A DNA stretch of 27,924 nt from Chara braunii (lineage: Eukaryota > Streptophyta > Charophyceae > Charales > Characeae): the NCBI GenBank assembly GCA_003427395.1, contig BFEA01000219.1:1648282-1676205 (forward strand), written 5' to 3'. Under the pieces are notes generated by a model, which did not search any database, was not told the origin of the DNA, and saw nothing but the letters and a program-made list of their open reading frames with translations. A program made the position numbers and the translations under genes. Of this stretch, positions 1-8,965 are shown one piece after another (positions within the stretch are counted from its first letter, which is position 1; every line of letters begins with the position of its first letter).

Positions 1-17
1 GAGAGAGAGAGAGAGGG
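1..17. repeat. (GA)n microsatellite at window edge
   Basis: Pure GA dinucleotide run at the left edge, so its true length is unknown. The AT-rich sequence from 18 to 230 shows no gene. Confidence 0.9.
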
Positions 18-232
18 ATGAAATGAGAGACAAAGACACTATTTTTTCATGGATGATTTTGACATCGATTATTATTTTGGAGATAGAAGTTATTGTGTGT
101 TCCTGAGATAGCTAATGTTTCGGCATAACCCTTCATCCTCACTTATTGTAATGGTCACAGCTAGAATGTATACATGATGTCCACTTCAACAATATGTATG
201 AGAGTGTCAGTGTACCCTCATTGTGTGTGGGT

Positions 233-270
233 CTGTGTGTGTGTGTGTGTGTGTAGGGGGGGGGGGNGGG
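233..270. repeat. (GT)n microsatellite followed by poly-G with an unresolved base
   Basis: A GT run at 233-254 is followed by a G homopolymer broken by an N at 267. Short open frames that cross it are products of the repeat and are not genes. The tract length is probably unreliable in the assembly. Confidence 0.9.
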
Positions 271-1600
271 AAGAGTCACAAGCTTGGGAGGTGTGTGTGT
301 TCATCTTTTCTTTATTGTCTGGAATTGAGGCACCATGTTTTACCTCTCTCTCTCTCACTCCAATGGAAGTCTATATTAAGGGGTACTAATAAAGGTGTGC
401 GCTCACTTATAAAAATAATAATTCCCTCCTCAAACAAGCAGTCTCATTCCCGATCCCCAACGAACATTAGGTATATTTGACCATGAGTGAGTCACAAAAT
501 TTATCGACCGAAATGCTCCCCTTTGCTCCGATGGACGCATGCATGCATGAATATGAATGTTGAGGTCTCCGACGAGCGAGCACTGTAATTCCAAACATAA
601 CACCATCACATTTCAAACATGATTCATCACACTACCATCACATTTCCATCACGATTCCAACATGATATCCAACATGAAGTCCTGTGTTCTACTGTTGATA
701 AATTGTTGATCAACAGATGATAAACAATTTACAAACACAAAGTTCAAGCTTCCAAATGTAGTTCAACAAAATATAAACAGATTCTCAACAGTTTACCAAC
801 ACAAAGTTCAACTGTTTATCCTATCACTTCATGTGGACTACATAAGTCACGCACGTTGGTTTCCTTCACTTTCTGTTGAGCATGGTGCATGTGCCAGGAT
901 AAACAGTTGAAAAACAGTTTTCAAACGGTTGTTCGGGGGTTAGGCCCCACGATAAAAAAAAAAACGGCGACAATTTTTCTGTTTTAACTATTCTATCTAT
1001 GAACAGGACAGTCAGACAGGGTTCCATAAGTTTGGGTGGCCTGGCTATAGGCTATCATAATTGAAGAAAGTATTAATTAAGAATAAATCTGTGGTAAGAA
1101 GGGGCAGGCTGGACCTCAATCTGAGTTGATCGGTCCGGTCATATGCTACTTTATAAGACTAAGGATAAATTATTATATATAATTTGGATACTTAAACAGT
1201 TTAGGGCGACTAGGGCGGCCTAGCCATGTGCCCAAAGAAGAGAAAAGTTGTTGTGCCCTTTGTGTGTATATCATGGTTGAGCTAGACATGTTCCATAAGC
1301 TTGGGTGGTCTAGCTTTATGCCCTATGTAAGCTGGGTATAAAGGGATAAATTAGTGAAAGGCTATGAACTATTGTTTGCTAAGCTGACTTTGGGATTGTG
1401 AGAGTACTTACCTTTGTGGTTTGGCCAGCATGTGACTGAGTGAGGCTACTACTTAGTCTGGGTTTCAGTTTGATAGGTAGTTGCTTTAGTTGCTCGCCAC
1501 GTGCTAGAGCCATAGGAGTTAGTTTCAATTCCTGCATTTTCTGAGCTAAGTTTATTTTACTGAGGTCAATTTCTGCATTTCTGGGATCTTTTGTTATACT
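271..1600. other. AT-rich intergenic DNA with short dispersed repeats
   Basis: I see no coding region here. It holds a (GCAT)n stretch near 538-551 and a patch at about 600-680 built from variants of CATCACATTT and CCAACATGA. A roughly 26-base repeat with the core ACACAAAGTTCAA sits near 722-747 and 786-811. A 31-base repeat beginning GTTCCATAAG occurs near 1021-1051 and again at 1290-1320. The last pair may be debris of an old transposon. Confidence 0.6.
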
Positions 1601-1925
1601 TGGCTTTATATAAATTTTAGTAAGCTACTTTCTTTATGGGAAGCGCTGCCGAAATTTCTGCAAATCGAGGGAGTTAGTCAACTTTTGACTTTTCAAAGTT
1701 TAACTTGTCTAGATTTTATATGACTTACTAAAAATCTGGGAAGACTTAGTCTCCTTTTCTAAAGGGAGTGTTGCCCAAATTTTTGATAATTCAGGGAGTT
1801 AGACAAAATTTAACTTTGGAAAATTGAGGATTATTTATGTTTCTATATTCGGGCTGATATAAATTCTGAAAAGACATTTTTCCTACGGGAAACGCTACCG
1901 AAATTTCTTAGTTTAAAGGAGATAG
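1600..1925. repeat. Degenerate triplicated motif resembling plant LTR sequence
   Basis: Three diverged copies of a unit containing GGGAA(A/G)CGCT(G/A)CCGAAATTTC, followed by a GGGAGTTAG-like word, lie near 1640, 1765 and 1880. The spacing is about 115-125 bases. From memory, words of this type occur in the LTRs of plant Ty3/gypsy elements, so this may be the inside of a decayed LTR that continues toward 2700. No LTR ends or primer site were found, so the assignment is tentative. Confidence 0.35.
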
Positions 1926-2700
1926 ATTATATTTTTTGATAGGAGGCGATTGTAGCAATTCACTCTATATTGAGGAGATTCTACTAGAGTGTACCTTTCT
2001 TTGGGCAGTGGCTTAGAGGTAGACTTAGACTTAACTCGTAGAAGAATCTTGGGTGAGGATGTGTTATGGAGCTGTACTCTCAATACACTTATGACTTTAG
2101 CTTGATAATTGACATGTCTTGTGTTACAGGTCTTCTTGATTGATTGGTTCAGGATTTGGGCTAGATTCAGCTTGATCCTACGAGGATCATCTTCTGTTAT
2201 CATTGATAACAGGTCGGTTGCCGATTCGTCGGTTTACGATTCAACTCCAATCCGTGCTTGCCACTCAACCTAAAGGCTTTAGCCCTGTGGTTTGATCTGT
2301 TTCATTGTGTTTTCACCCGGACTTCATTGAATGACCATTTAACAAAGGTACTGAGTATTTTATTGCTGGAAATGTGCGCTAAGGTTGATGTTTGTGTGGT
2401 TAAACCAAGGGGTGTGAGTGCAGAGAATGATTGAAGTTGACCCCATGTAGCGTGTGAACTTTTGTTGAATCTTTGATGTGATTGTAGGTATGGTTGTAGT
2501 TCAGATTCTGGATTTGATTGCCTGCGATCGCATACATATATATGGCTGAGAGGAGTCTCACTGTGACTGTGAGAAGTGATCGTCCTATCTTAATAACCCT
2601 GAATTATATATATATGTATATGTCTATGGCTTGGATATTTTCGTGCGGCCTACTGTGACCGTGCGTAAGGGTTAAACAACTTATGTTTTCGAGGGGAATG
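1926..2700. other. Intergenic, possible continuation of LTR-like sequence
   Basis: No gene is supported. Two related phrases, one near 2556-2580 (CACTGTGACTGTGAG) and one near 2648-2668 (CTACTGTGACCGTGCG), suggest an internal duplication. A (TA)n-rich stretch lies at about 2605-2622. Open frames of 60-96 codons here have no family features. Confidence 0.4.
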
Positions 2701-2904
2701 AGACTGTCCCTTATCCTTTGCTTTTTAGAGTTTCTATAGTTGGACGTTGTAGTCCGTGACATCCGTCAAAGTCAAACCCCTTGACTTCTTTCCAGACCTT
2801 GGATGGTGGAGCTGGTCTCCACGGCAATAAGAGGCGATTGCCATTGTACGCAGACGTTGAGTAACTCATATGGTTCACGACTGACTTAAAGCCCGCCGTT
2901 AGCG

Positions 2905-3705
2905 ACCTGATTCGAGAGTACCGCGACATCTTCCCCTCTATTTTTCATACAGCGGGATCCCTCCGATACGAGGTGTCGAGCATTCTACCCAGCTCGTGCC
3001 TGACTATCGTGTACACCATCAGGCATCGTGTGGACTCTCGGTTCCAGAGGCGACAAAACTCCAGCGTCGATTTGAGGAGCTCCTTCGAATGAGTTTCATT
3101 AAACCAGTAACTCCTATTGGGGTGCACCCATCTTCTTTGCTCACAAAGTGGACAAAATTTTTCGCCTCTACATTGACTACTGCGGCCTTAACCGTTACAC
3201 AGTTAAGAACAACTACCCCATGTCTTGCGTGGATGAGTTGTTTGACCGTCTGACAGGCAACCGCTTCTTCACGAAGATCGATCTTCGTAGCGGTTACCAC
3301 CAGATCCATGTAGCCACAGAGGATCAGGTGAAGACCGCCTTTCGGTCTCGCTTCGACCACTACGAGTTCACCGTGATGCCATTCGGCCTCACCAATGCAC
3401 ACGCCACATTCCAGACGACGACGAACGACATCTTCAGGGATATCCTTGAAGAATACGTTCTCGTGTACCTGGACGACATCCGGGTCTACGATCGTACCTT
3501 AGAATACCATCTCAGACACCTCCACGATGTCCTACAACACTTACGTAAGCATGACTTCTATGCCAAGCTTGCTAAGTGTCGCTTTGCCTAGAGCAAAGTG
3601 GACTTCCTAGGACACCATGTGTCAGACCAGGGTCTCCACTTGAACGACGAGAAGATCACTGCTATTGCAGAGTGACCCGTCCCCACATATGCCAAGCAGC
3701 TTCGC
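2905..3705 (+). pseudogene. Reverse transcriptase domain, Ty3/gypsy, broken
   Basis: The palm domain reads in one frame at 3148-3591. It shows LYIDYCGLNRYT (family consensus LCVDYRGLN), the FTKIDLRSGYHQI block, MPFGLTNA and the catalytic YLDD at 3466-3477. Upstream finger sequence (EHSTQLVPDYRVHH, about 2975-3015) is out of frame with it. A TAG at 3589-3591 and another in-frame stop near 3673 interrupt the same frame, which otherwise continues into SKVDFLGHHVSDQG and a connection domain. RT would copy element RNA into DNA. The catalytic aspartates are kept, but the breaks make this a relic. Confidence 0.9.
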
Positions 3706-4450
3706 AGTTTCCTAGGCCTCACTAGTTACTATAGTATTTTTATCCTGGGATACACTAGGTATTCTTATGTCCTTACCTCCACCCTCCTTTGGAAGAACCC
3801 GCAGTGGTTTTGGACACCCCTTTGTGAGGACGTCTTTCGCGGCCTCAAGAGGTTGGTGACTTGTGCGCCGGTTCTTCGCCTCCCCGATTTCGATCACCCC
3901 TTTATAGTCACCACCAATGCGTCAGACTTTGCAGTAGGAGTTGTCCTCTCTCAAGTGTTTCTCTCTCCTCCGGATTCACTTTATCCCCATGTTCCTCCTT
4001 TCCCCTCCTCCTGCTGACACTGCTTCTCGACTGACGCCTACCCCCCCGCCACTTCCCTCCACTGACAGTCCTCCCCTTACTTCTCGACCGTCGCGGAAGA
4101 TAGGACTTTCGAGGCTCGTGGTGGGGATTGCCCGATCACCTTTTACTCTCGTCAGCTAATGCCTGTCGAGATAAACTACACTACCGACGAACGTGAGGTT
4201 CTCGCAGTAGTTTATGCTACCCGGTATTGGCATCATTACCTGCACGGGGCGCCCTTCACGATGTGCACGGACAACTCAGTTGTCCACGCTTTCCTCACAA
4301 AGCCCAAGCTTTCCCCTCGACAGGCACGTTGGTGGCATGGCTTATCCGAGTTCAGTCTCACCACTCAGCCCATCAAGGGTGAAACGAACCACGTTGTTGA
4401 TGCCTTGTCTTGCCGTCCTGATCACATTCAGGAACCCATCCATCTTGCTG
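3706..4450 (+). pseudogene. RNase H domain of the plus-strand gypsy fragment
   Basis: The first half continues from the RT frame with LRLPDFDHPFIVTTNASDFAVGVVLSQ at about 3873-3955; T/N-A-S-D replaces the usual TDASD. The second half is a clean frame at 4159-4450 with INYTTDEREVLAVVYA, HYLHGAPFTMCTDN and DALSCRPDH, which match the closing blocks of retroelement RNase H. Between them (about 3955-4125) lies a proline- and serine-rich stretch in shifted frames that normal RNase H lacks. The domain would degrade the RNA template during reverse transcription. The frame is broken at least twice. Confidence 0.85.
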
Positions 4451-4545
4451 CCATCTCCATCACCATTGTTGATCAGTCGGTGATCGATGCATATTGCACT
4501 CAGTACCGTCACTACCCGGATTATCGCTTCAAATCCATCGAGATG

Positions 4546-4985
4546 CTGCCAACGACCCTCGGGTATAGGTAAGTGCTGAAGTAACCCATACGGAAGGCTA
4601 TTCACACTGTTCACCTCCTGGCAGGTAGGACACTCCTTGATGTAGGCTTTGACGAAGTCCTTGGACTTCGGCAAGACGTATAGGCGGCAAACACGAGCCA
4701 ACGTTTTATGGAAGCCCATATGACCGGCAACTGCCTGGTCGTGAAACTCTACTATGTAACAGCCTGAACCCGGAGCTGTCCGGTGGAGGGAACGCAAATA
4801 CGTGGTTCTAGCTGACCAGATCTGCCATGCCAGTACACGAGACCGTTCTCACCGAGGGAGTATGAGGGAACGATCTTGCCATTCCGCAGTGTCGTTAGGA
4901 AACGAGCTCGCCTTAGCTCTCACTCTGCCATAGCTCTCTGCACCACCGTTATGCCCTCTTCCTTTCTTCGAGTGAACCCGGCCCA
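4546..4985 (-). pseudogene. Integrase N-terminal zinc-finger fragment (H2C2), inverted
   Basis: Reading leftwards, the minus strand encodes LRNGKIVPSYSLGENGLVYWHGRSGQ (about 4890-4815, one frame). After a frameshift near 4760 comes EFHDQAVAGHMGFHKTLARV through YIKECPTCQ and LLQHLPIPEGRWQH (about 4752-4549). This is the H-H-C-C zinc-binding module that starts gypsy integrases. It ends where the plus-strand RNase H fragment ends, so the two are joined head to head. The catalytic core is missing. It probably comes from the same family as the neighbouring RT, but in opposite orientation. Confidence 0.85.
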
Positions 4986-5219
4986 AAAATGCGTCTGGAT
5001 TCTTCCCCTCTCCTTACCTTTTCTTGCCTAGCAGTAACGCCTGCTATCTCCCTTCCTTTATGCCAGTCTCCCCTCGCCTTTCACAATCTCCTCCTACTGC
5101 CGTATGTATCTGGCCGCCATATGCGTCTGGCCGCAATCCGTGCCCTGTCCAATCGGGTCTTCTCCACTCGCTTAGCGGCTTCCATAGTGCCAGCGCCTGA
5201 CAACGCAGCGGTCTGCCCG

Positions 5220-5330
5220 ATGGTCTTCGCTTCCGAGGGAGACTACCGTAGGAGTCGGCTACCCTGCCAGTTTGATTAGTCCTTCGCCCCTATGCCAGAG
5301 TCCAGCGATCGATTCGCATGGGCCGGCTCC
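5220..5330 (-). pseudogene. 28S rRNA-derived fragment (antisense to plus strand)
   Basis: On the minus strand the sequence at 5318-5270 reads through GCATAGGGGCGAAGGACTAATC. This matches a conserved segment of eukaryotic 28S rRNA (recalled consensus GTATAGGGGCGAAAGACTAATC), with a similar but diverged flank to about 5220. Conservation is patchy, so this is a decayed copy and not a functional rRNA. It could be a retro-copied or captured rDNA piece. Confidence 0.6.
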
Positions 5331-5477
5331 GTCACGGCCACTCCCTCTCGTTCTGTTCAAGCAGAATTTGCTACCGCCTCGGGCTTCTAACGGCCAACCC
5401 TCACACAGACAGCCGGACGCGGCGTGGCCTGCTGCAAGCTTAGAGTAGGCCTTTGTGGACTGAGCCCGACGCGACTC

Positions 5478-5548
5478 TCGGCGGTAGTAGTACTATTCAA
5501 ATGAAAACTTTGAAGGCCGAATTGGAGAGGGGTCCCGCGTAAATCAGT
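5478..5548 (+). pseudogene. 28S rRNA-derived fragment (sense on plus strand)
   Basis: The plus strand holds GGCGGTAGTAG, ATTCAAATGAAAACTTTG and AAGGCCGAATTGGAGAGG. These match the recalled 28S segment GGTGGTAGTAGCAAATATTCAAATGAGAACTTTGAAGGCCGAAGTGGAGA almost continuously. It lies between two rRNA-like pieces that read on the opposite strand, so the rDNA material has been rearranged. Confidence 0.65.
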
Positions 5549-5559
5549 TTGCCACTTGC

Positions 5560-5940
5560 GGCTTCCGCGTGGTGCCTTATGAACCCATGCGGTCCATCAG
5601 GCCCCAGGGGCATACTCACACTCACCTTTCTTAACAGACTCTCGGTCGCTGGATAGTGCAGCCACGACAAGCCTCGCCACCCACCGACCGCAGCCCCACA
5701 GTCCCATTCGGAATGTCTTCTCCAATTCCCTTCCATTTTAGACTATCGACGCCCTCGAAGTAGGAAGCGAGGGAGGCCACGACTACGGACCTCACCACTC
5801 TTCACCCGTTGTCCTCTTCGGTCCATCTCTCAAGACGGGCGGGGCAAGTGGATTCCGCCAACCCCCGACACGCCGGAACCCAAACGAGCACGCCAAAAAG
5901 AGGCGCACGCTCGAGATCCTTGACCGCCGTGACGGCCTCT
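5560..5940 (-). pseudogene. 28S rRNA-derived fragment, strongly diverged
   Basis: The plus-strand words GGCATACTCACACTC (5608-5622), GGTCGCTGG and TCAAGACGGGCGGGG (about 5829-5843) follow the order of the complement of 28S rRNA (recalled GGTATGCTCACACTC, GGTCGGTCGG, TCAAGACGGGTCG). The matches lie in the expected order over about 300 bases but are separated by unalignable sequence. Individually they are weak; together they support a decayed minus-strand copy. Confidence 0.45.
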
Positions 5941-6610
5941 AAATCGAACGTTGCGCCTAAATCGAGGGACGTGAGCATAAAAATAACGACAATAAATACT
6001 TAGAAAAATGTTAATTGTCAGAACACGTCGAACTTAGGAAAAAGGGACCGCTAGTATCGTTCCGACGCTGCCGCCAGCAAAACTAAGGGGAATAGCCCTG
6101 TCAGGCTCTCAATCTCTCGGCCCCTTCACGTTACTCTGATATCCCCGCATCATCGCCATTCGACCTCGATCCCTAAGTCTCCCCGATGAAAGTCCGACGC
6201 TGTAACCAGTAGCGCTAGGCCCAAGGTTGAGTCTAGTTTTGACGAGACGCCTAAATAAACGGGCACTGCGCGATGCGCAAACCTACCGAGACGTTTTGGA
6301 AATTCACGCCGTTGTCAATGTCGTCCTCTGCACGTACGCACAAGTCACAGGCAAGCACACCAATGACAAGACAAAATCTTTTTAATCCTAGTTTAATCAG
6401 AAAATAAAAAATTGCGCCAGCGGCCGCGCTGACTCCTCGATCATCAACAAAATAAGAGATCACGCGCGCCTTGAGCCTGCACGCCCACACACTCTCTATT
6501 CTAGTCAACCATCCAGTCAACGTAAATGACAAACGCAGTCGTGCCTCGCGTGATATAGTTAAACTTTTTGAACCAATTTATTTTCTGTCACTTGCAAAAA
6601 CCCAGGGCGG

Positions 6611-6628
6611 ATACCCTTGTAAGGGTAT
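6611..6628. repeat. Perfect short palindrome at inner end of left arm
   Basis: ATACCCTT-GT-AAGGGTAT is an 8-bp stem with a 2-base loop. The same hairpin, with the spacer changed, sits at the inner end of the right arm (7576-7593). Its conservation in both arms shows it belonged to the ancestral repeat. Confidence 0.8.
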
Positions 6629-6640
6629 TCGCACCGACAC

Positions 6641-7562
6641 CGCTCCTAAGGGGATAGAGCTCCGCGATGAGGGACAAAGCCCTGCGGGAGGTGTAGTTGA
6701 GGAATTGTGACTGTGTGGGCACCAGCCTGTGCAACCCGACTGTGCGCACGACCCATGACAGACATGGCCATCTGCAGCCGCTCGGCCACCGGGACAGTGT
6801 CGTCATCCAAGTGGTACTGGATGACGTCCTGAAGCTCGATGTCCTCGGGGCCGTCCCCAATGGTAGGGTCGAGCTCGATTGAGGCGTTCTCGCCATACTC
6901 GAGAGAATTGTAGTGCCAAGAAAATGGCGCTCCGGTCGAACTGGTCCATGAAACCGGCCGGCGAAAGAGGAACGACTGCGAGTAGTGCCGGGGGACTGGG
7001 TGGTGGAGGTGGATCGCGAAGAGGACGGGGCGTCGAGGAAGCGACTCCGCATCCTCTGGTACTGTCTAGCAACCTCATAGGCTTGCTCCGCAGAAGGGAA
7101 TGACCGCCTCCATAACTCCAAGCGGTAGTTAGTCAGAAGACTGACGAGGAACCGGTCGGCTAGGGTGACCTTGGGTAGGAACGTCTCATCACAAACAAGG
7201 CGGGTGTCTTGAAACACTTGGATGTGACGCTTGAGGTCAGCCGGTGTAGAGGACTCGGACCATCGGGTCTATGTGATGCGGTCTAAAGCGTCAGTGGCAT
7301 CATGACGAGCGCCAAAGCGGTCCTGAAGGAAGGCCGCAAAGTCAGCAAGAGTAGGGATCTCACCCACGCGGAGGTGCTGGGTATAATAGTCCTCCCACAC
7401 AATGGAAGGGCTGCCTTGCAATTTGGTTGCAAGCACATTGCACCACAACTCCTGACGGGTGGTCATCAAGGAGAGTGTGCGTGTTGCTATCTTCAACCAA
7501 CGAGAGACGTGGGATGTGTCATCATACTCAGGAATGTCTGAGGTGCGCACATGAGGGTGTCC
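6641..7562 (-). pseudogene. Gypsy gag fragment between inverted-repeat arms
   Basis: Reading from right to left, the frame contains VRTSDIPEYDD, a block with LWCNVLATKLQGSPSIVWEDYY and FAAFLQDRFGARHDATDALDRIT (7550-7269). It then continues across a TAG near 7268 in the same frame with LADRFLVSLLTNYRLELW and EQAYEVARQYQRMRSR (to about 6990). A shifted frame adds DPTIGDGPEDIELQDVIQYHLDD (about 6865-6795). The pattern fits the capsid region of Ty3/gypsy gag, which packages element RNA. The ATG in the right place is out of frame and the longest frame begins at GTG, so the true start is unknown. The 3' end is cut at the left arm. Family placement rests on motif style only. Confidence 0.7.
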
Positions 7563-8710
7563 GTTGTCGGCGCCAATACCCTGACAAGGGTATCCGCCCT
7601 GTTTTTTGCAAATGACAGAAAGTAAGTTTGGTTTAAAGTCTAAGTATACCGCGCGAGGCGCGGCTGAGTCTGTGGTTTACATTGACTGGATGGTTGATTA
7701 GAGTAGAGGGCGAGTGGGCGCGCAGTCTTAAGGCACACGCGTGATTTCTCCTTTTTTTTTTATTATGACACTGACAGAGGCATTCGGCTTGGTTTTGTTT
7801 ACTGGCTAGACTAAGGAGTAAAGAGGTTTGGCTTCGTTACCACGATCGGTCGGCGGTAGGTTTGGCGTGCGGGGTGGTGTGTGTAGTGGCCACGACGCAG
7901 TATGTGCTAGCCGGTGGGGGTGCCTACCTGCGTTACATCACTTTATATAGGTTTCCGCGCGAGCTAAAACCAGGCTTGGGCTTAGCCCTATAAGTTATGC
8001 CATTGGATTGTTGCTACGAAGGTTCGGGGATCGAGGCCAACGGGCAACGACATAGGAGCGATAGAGCATTGAAGGGCTGAGGGGTTGAGGGTTCCGCGAA
8101 ACTATCCCTTTTAGTTTTGATGGGGTAGTCTGACTGCGGACCCGTTTTGTAGGACCGGAGAAGTGCCGGTAGGCCCCGCTTCCTCCTTTTTTTTTTTTTT
8201 TTTCGTTAGTAGTCCCTCTCTAGTTAGGAATTTCCTTTTAAAAAATTGCTGTCTATTGGTGTCGAACTACGTCGAGGTCGCGGTCGGGGGAGCTAGGGTG
8301 AAGGCCGCGGTGTGGTTTTGTTCACGTGGGGTCCTTCTTCACCCTAGCCGCGGCTACCGCCGAGGAACTGCATAGGGACCAGTCCACCCAGACTCAGTCT
8401 TGGGGCTTGAAGCAGGCCGCGTCCTTTTATCATTCAGAGAGTCAGGGTGGTCACGTCAGCTAGACGTAGGTCATAGAGCCGGTACCACCCATTGCCGAGG
8501 CCCGACTGTCCGTTGGATTGGCCGCTGCTGACGAGCTGTGCTAACAACAGGGGCAGAATGACACTGCGGAAGCAGCCACGCTAAAGTAGAGATAATAGAC
8601 AAAGGCTGGCCGGACAGCGCTGCGCAATAGCAGACGAACGATAACGCAGCGGATGACGAGCGTTAGGATAGCAAGGTAGCTAAGAGACGGGCGCCGGGGC
8701 TGTGCGGGGA
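7563..8710. repeat. Right arm of the long inverted repeat
   Basis: This is the reverse-complement partner of about 5000-6640, with a spacer of about 920 bases holding the gag fragment. Matching words in order include the hairpin at 7576-7593, GACTGGATGGTTGATTAG (about 7682-7699), GGTAGGTTTGGCG, GGGATCGAGGCC and AAGCAGGCCGCGTCC. It contains a poly-T run at about 8189-8204 with no counterpart in the left arm. One explanation is a 5' LTR or leader next to gag: on the minus strand TGGCGCCGACAACGG follows the hairpin and resembles a tRNA-Lys-type primer site. The gag frame, however, also stays open through it. Confidence 0.65.
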
Positions 8711-8965
8711 GGCGAAGACAACAAATTAACAATTAGCATACACAAGTGAACTTAGACGAGGAGTTATGCCAGATGCACGCGGGGAAGGAACAAGCCATGG
8801 TGGAGACGAATAAGAGTTGGGGAAAATAGAAAGTAAGGATCCCACCTGTTATTCGGCGAAAACAGGGGGGACAAAAAACGTTTCTGAGGATCTTGGTAAA
8901 GGCAAAATCAGTGGTGATGGAAGAACGGTGAATGACGGCATATAATGGGAGGTAGGGAGAAAAAG
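8711..8965. other. Unassigned spacer
   Basis: This interval lies between the outer end of the right arm and the point where similarity to the second gag copy stops (just left of AACACAAGCATATGG). I recognise no gene or repeat in it. Confidence 0.5.

Larger units (their letters stand above)
2700..4545 (+). mobile_element. Ty3/gypsy retrotransposon fragment (pol, plus strand)
   Basis: Decayed pol sequence runs from the region upstream of reverse transcriptase through RNase H. No LTR, gag, protease or plus-strand integrase is attached. The right end is an abrupt switch at about 4540-4550 to minus-strand integrase sequence. The left end is set by the first recognisable words (IREYRDIFP near 2905-2935) and may lie further left. 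Frameshifts and stops show it is not functional. Confidence 0.85.
5000..6640. repeat. Left arm of a long diverged inverted repeat
   Basis: The reverse complement of this interval aligns by eye with 7563-8710. The inner 200 bases are clearest: both arms share GACTGGATGGTTGA, GGATACCCTTGT and the following hairpin. Farther out, 6100-6245 pairs with about 7940-8110 (GGGATCGAGG, TTGGGC), and 5390-5475 pairs with about 8375-8455 (CAGTCCAC, AGCAGGCC). Identity falls from roughly three quarters near the centre to barely recognisable at the outer end. This arm is some 500 bases longer because it holds sequence the other arm lacks, including rRNA-like pieces. No gene is supported inside it. Confidence 0.65.

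Noticed and set aside
7563-7600. tRNA-Lys-type primer-binding site beside the right arm (TGGCGCCGACAACGG on minus strand)
   Set aside because: It resembles such sites, but the gag frame stays open through it and no LTR end could be placed, so it is mentioned only as a possibility in the arm entry.
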